This document shows positions 62,196 through 64,000 of a DNA stretch of 64,000 bases, piece after piece. Source of the DNA: Bugula neritina (lineage: Eukaryota; Bryozoa; Gymnolaemata; Cheilostomatida; Bugulidae); contig OZ037773.1 of NCBI GenBank assembly GCA_964035545.1, forward strand, positions 1,740,751-1,804,750, written 5' to 3'. The notes beneath the pieces are model-generated. The model searched no databases, was not told the DNA's origin, and was given only the letters and a program-made list of their open reading frames with translations. Position 1 is the first letter of the stretch, and every line of letters starts with the position of its first letter. The translations under genes and the position numbers were made by a program.

Positions 62196-62421
62196 TCAGG
62201 CATCCTTTGCTTTGTCATCATACGTACTGTCCTTAGATTTGCCGCTGTAGCTGATCTCAGGGACAAAAGTGGAGGTGGCAGAGTTGGTCGAAGGTGTTGG
62301 TTTAAAGGGGCGGAACCGGTCTCTGTTGAATCGGCCAATTTCCCGTTTGCATTCAGGACAATAGTGGACCATATCCTTGCATCGTGACATGAAAAGGCAA
62401 GGAATGAAACAGAGGAACACC
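62196..62421 (-). CDS. LITAF-domain protein, last exon
   Basis: A minus-strand exon preceded by acceptor TTTTGTAG (just above 62421), running to TGA at 62198-62196. It encodes VFLCFIPCLFMSRCKDMVHYCPECKREIGRF and then a Ser/Thr/Pro/Lys-rich tail ending KAKDA. The first part is the second half of the LITAF domain: the end of the membrane-inserted hydrophobic segment, then CKD-x-VH-x-CPxC-xx-x-IG with the second zinc-binding Cys pair. LITAF/CDIP proteins sit on the cytosolic face of late endosomes and lysosomes. The exon with the first Cys pair should lie further right on the minus strand; I did not find it in the window. The C-terminal tail after the domain (about 40 residues) is longer than usual, as most LITAFs end soon after the domain. 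Confidence 0.8.
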
Positions 62422-63776
62422 CTACAAAATCAAGCAAGTGTTCTAAATACAGCAACATTCAACATGCTTTGGTCATATATAAAAAAATGCTTCAGTTTCT
62501 TCAATAAAGTACAAGATTCTATTTGGTCAAAAGTCACTCAACATACACCCACTTTATTTTATCATTTTTACCTGCGTAGGCCTCACACTAAAGTGGACAA
62601 GATGTTTTCAAGTTTGCAAAAATCAGAAACTAGGGAAGCCTGCATAGAATCTAAGGTTCATAGGCATTTACATGCACTGTAAGCAACATGCAGAATATGA
62701 AATATCTTTGACCTTAAGAGTCCTGTAAAAGGTAAACACTTAGCATTGACTAATATTTGATCTTGTACTGCCAACTATTGCAGTTATTTGTATGAGAGAT
62801 GGTGGTGCTGGTATATTTGTAATATAATATATAGTCCTGCCATTTTACATTCACGTGCTTAATATATGATTATTGAATGCCAAGACAAAAATGGGAAAAC
62901 AATGAAATATATATAGAAGAAGTGGTTTAATTCTGATGGCAGACATACTCATTGAGAGCGACCTGAACACTTTCATTGAATGAATGCAACTGTTTTGCTA
63001 CTGCTAAAGTAAGAACAGGATTATTTGAAGTTTTACACAAACAACACTGTTTAGTTCAAAACTGGTGATAGGGATCTTTTCCCAGATATTTATATTTCGG
63101 GGAAAATTTTTTTCATGAATTAGCTTTGTTAATATATATTTATAAACTTTTAGTTAGCCAGTTTAATGTTTTATACAAATTGATTTAAATTACTCGAGTA
63201 GCTACATTAATCTGAAATTTTGAAAACTAAAATGGCTTTGTGTTGACACCTCATCCTACAAGTGTGTTTATTTACCTCTAAAATTAGCAAATGCACCTCT
63301 CTAGATTATACTTTTTTGCCAAACAAAGACTTTTATGAAAAGTTCAAGGGTGACTAAAATAGAATGAATAATGAGGTGCAGGTGGTGTATGTCCATTTGC
63401 ATGTCACATGCATTATTACAGTGTTTACATACCTTGAATATTGACATGAAATTAATAAATACAGAAGAATAATAATAATATAGATAAAATGATTTTAGGG
63501 CTTTTGCTTTCATGGTTCTACAGAAAATGTATTTATGCCATCATCTAATACTATACCATAGTTTCTCACTATATTGAGTCACATGCTAAAGGTATTGTAG
63601 CTGGAATGATATACACAAAAGTCAAATGGCATAATTTACTGTGCATCTAACAGACAATTAGGTCTTTTGAAAGAATATCAACGATTTCTTTTGATGACAG
63701 ATTTTCAAACAAAAGTTTCATTGATAAAAGTCATTCTAATCACTCCGAACTCTTTCTCTCTCTTTGAGCTTTGAAA
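62422..63776. other. Intron or intergenic sequence upstream of the LITAF exon
   Basis: No recognisable exon. Probably intron of the minus-strand LITAF-domain gene. Confidence 0.4.
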
Positions 63777-63863
63777 ACTGACTTCTAAACACTGAGCTCT
63801 ATTAAACTGACTTCTAAACACTGAGCTCTATTAAACTGACTTCTAAACACTGAGCTCTATTAA
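63777..63863. repeat. 29-bp tandem repeat, three units
   Basis: Three identical units, ACTGACTTCTAAACACTGAG plus nine more bases. Confidence 0.95.
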
Positions 63864-64000
63864 ACAAAGCTCTGTGGTCCAGCGGGTACAAGAAACTGTG
63901 GCTGCATAACAAGTAGATATTAGATATACCATGAGTATACGCTTTCCATCTTAACTTACATGGCAATGCTGAGTAGAGACAAGGTACAATCACCATCTTC

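Noticed and set aside
63865-63937. tRNA-like start (CTCTGTGGTCCAGCGGGT) near the right end
   Set aside because: Only an A-box-like segment; no B box or cloverleaf.

Overview
The window is eukaryotic, from an AT-rich invertebrate animal genome. Evidence: spliced genes with GT-AG introns, animal gene families (OPA3, ARF-type GTPase, LITAF domain, NHL repeats), tRNA-derived SINEs, hAT- and Harbinger-like MITEs, and remnants of P-element, Penelope, R2-like, BEL/Pao, Ty3/gypsy and CR1/jockey elements. A marine lophotrochozoan would fit, but the sequence alone does not fix the phylum.

Layout. Positions 1-17 kb are a graveyard of broken transposable elements lying side by side, all on the + strand: Penelope pieces, a P-element transposase with its introns still recognisable, a 5'-truncated R2-like retrotransposon outside rDNA, a pogo-type transposase fused to a BEL/Pao piece, a gypsy gag with its primer-binding site, a decayed multicopy DUF7869-type gene, and a CR1/jockey-like LINE. 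Positions 18.2-22.4 kb hold an intact three-exon OPA3 gene with two MITEs and a SINE in its introns. Positions 23.5-25.1 kb hold an intact four-exon ARF-family GTPase with tandem tRNA-derived repeats in intron 2.

Positions 26.1-60.3 kb are the centrepiece: a tandem triplication of an ~11 kb unit. Each unit carries on the + strand one copy of a nine-exon gene that I do not recognise. All three copies are open from ATG to stop with intact splice sites (661, 893 and 893 aa). The protein has a helical/hydrophobic N-terminus, a stretch with four TQT motifs (the core of dynein light chain LC8 binding sites), a 230-residue low-complexity module present once in copy 1 and twice in copies 2 and 3, and a basic C-terminus with two SxIP motifs (EB1 binding type). 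I infer a fast-evolving microtubule/dynein-associated scaffold. On the - strand of each unit lies the end of a second gene, an NHL-repeat protein with a GPI-anchor-like tail. It has decayed in a different way in each copy.

Positions 60.3-64 kb hold minisatellites and the last exon of a LITAF-domain gene on the - strand. All gene models come from reading splice sites and frames by eye; no database search was possible.
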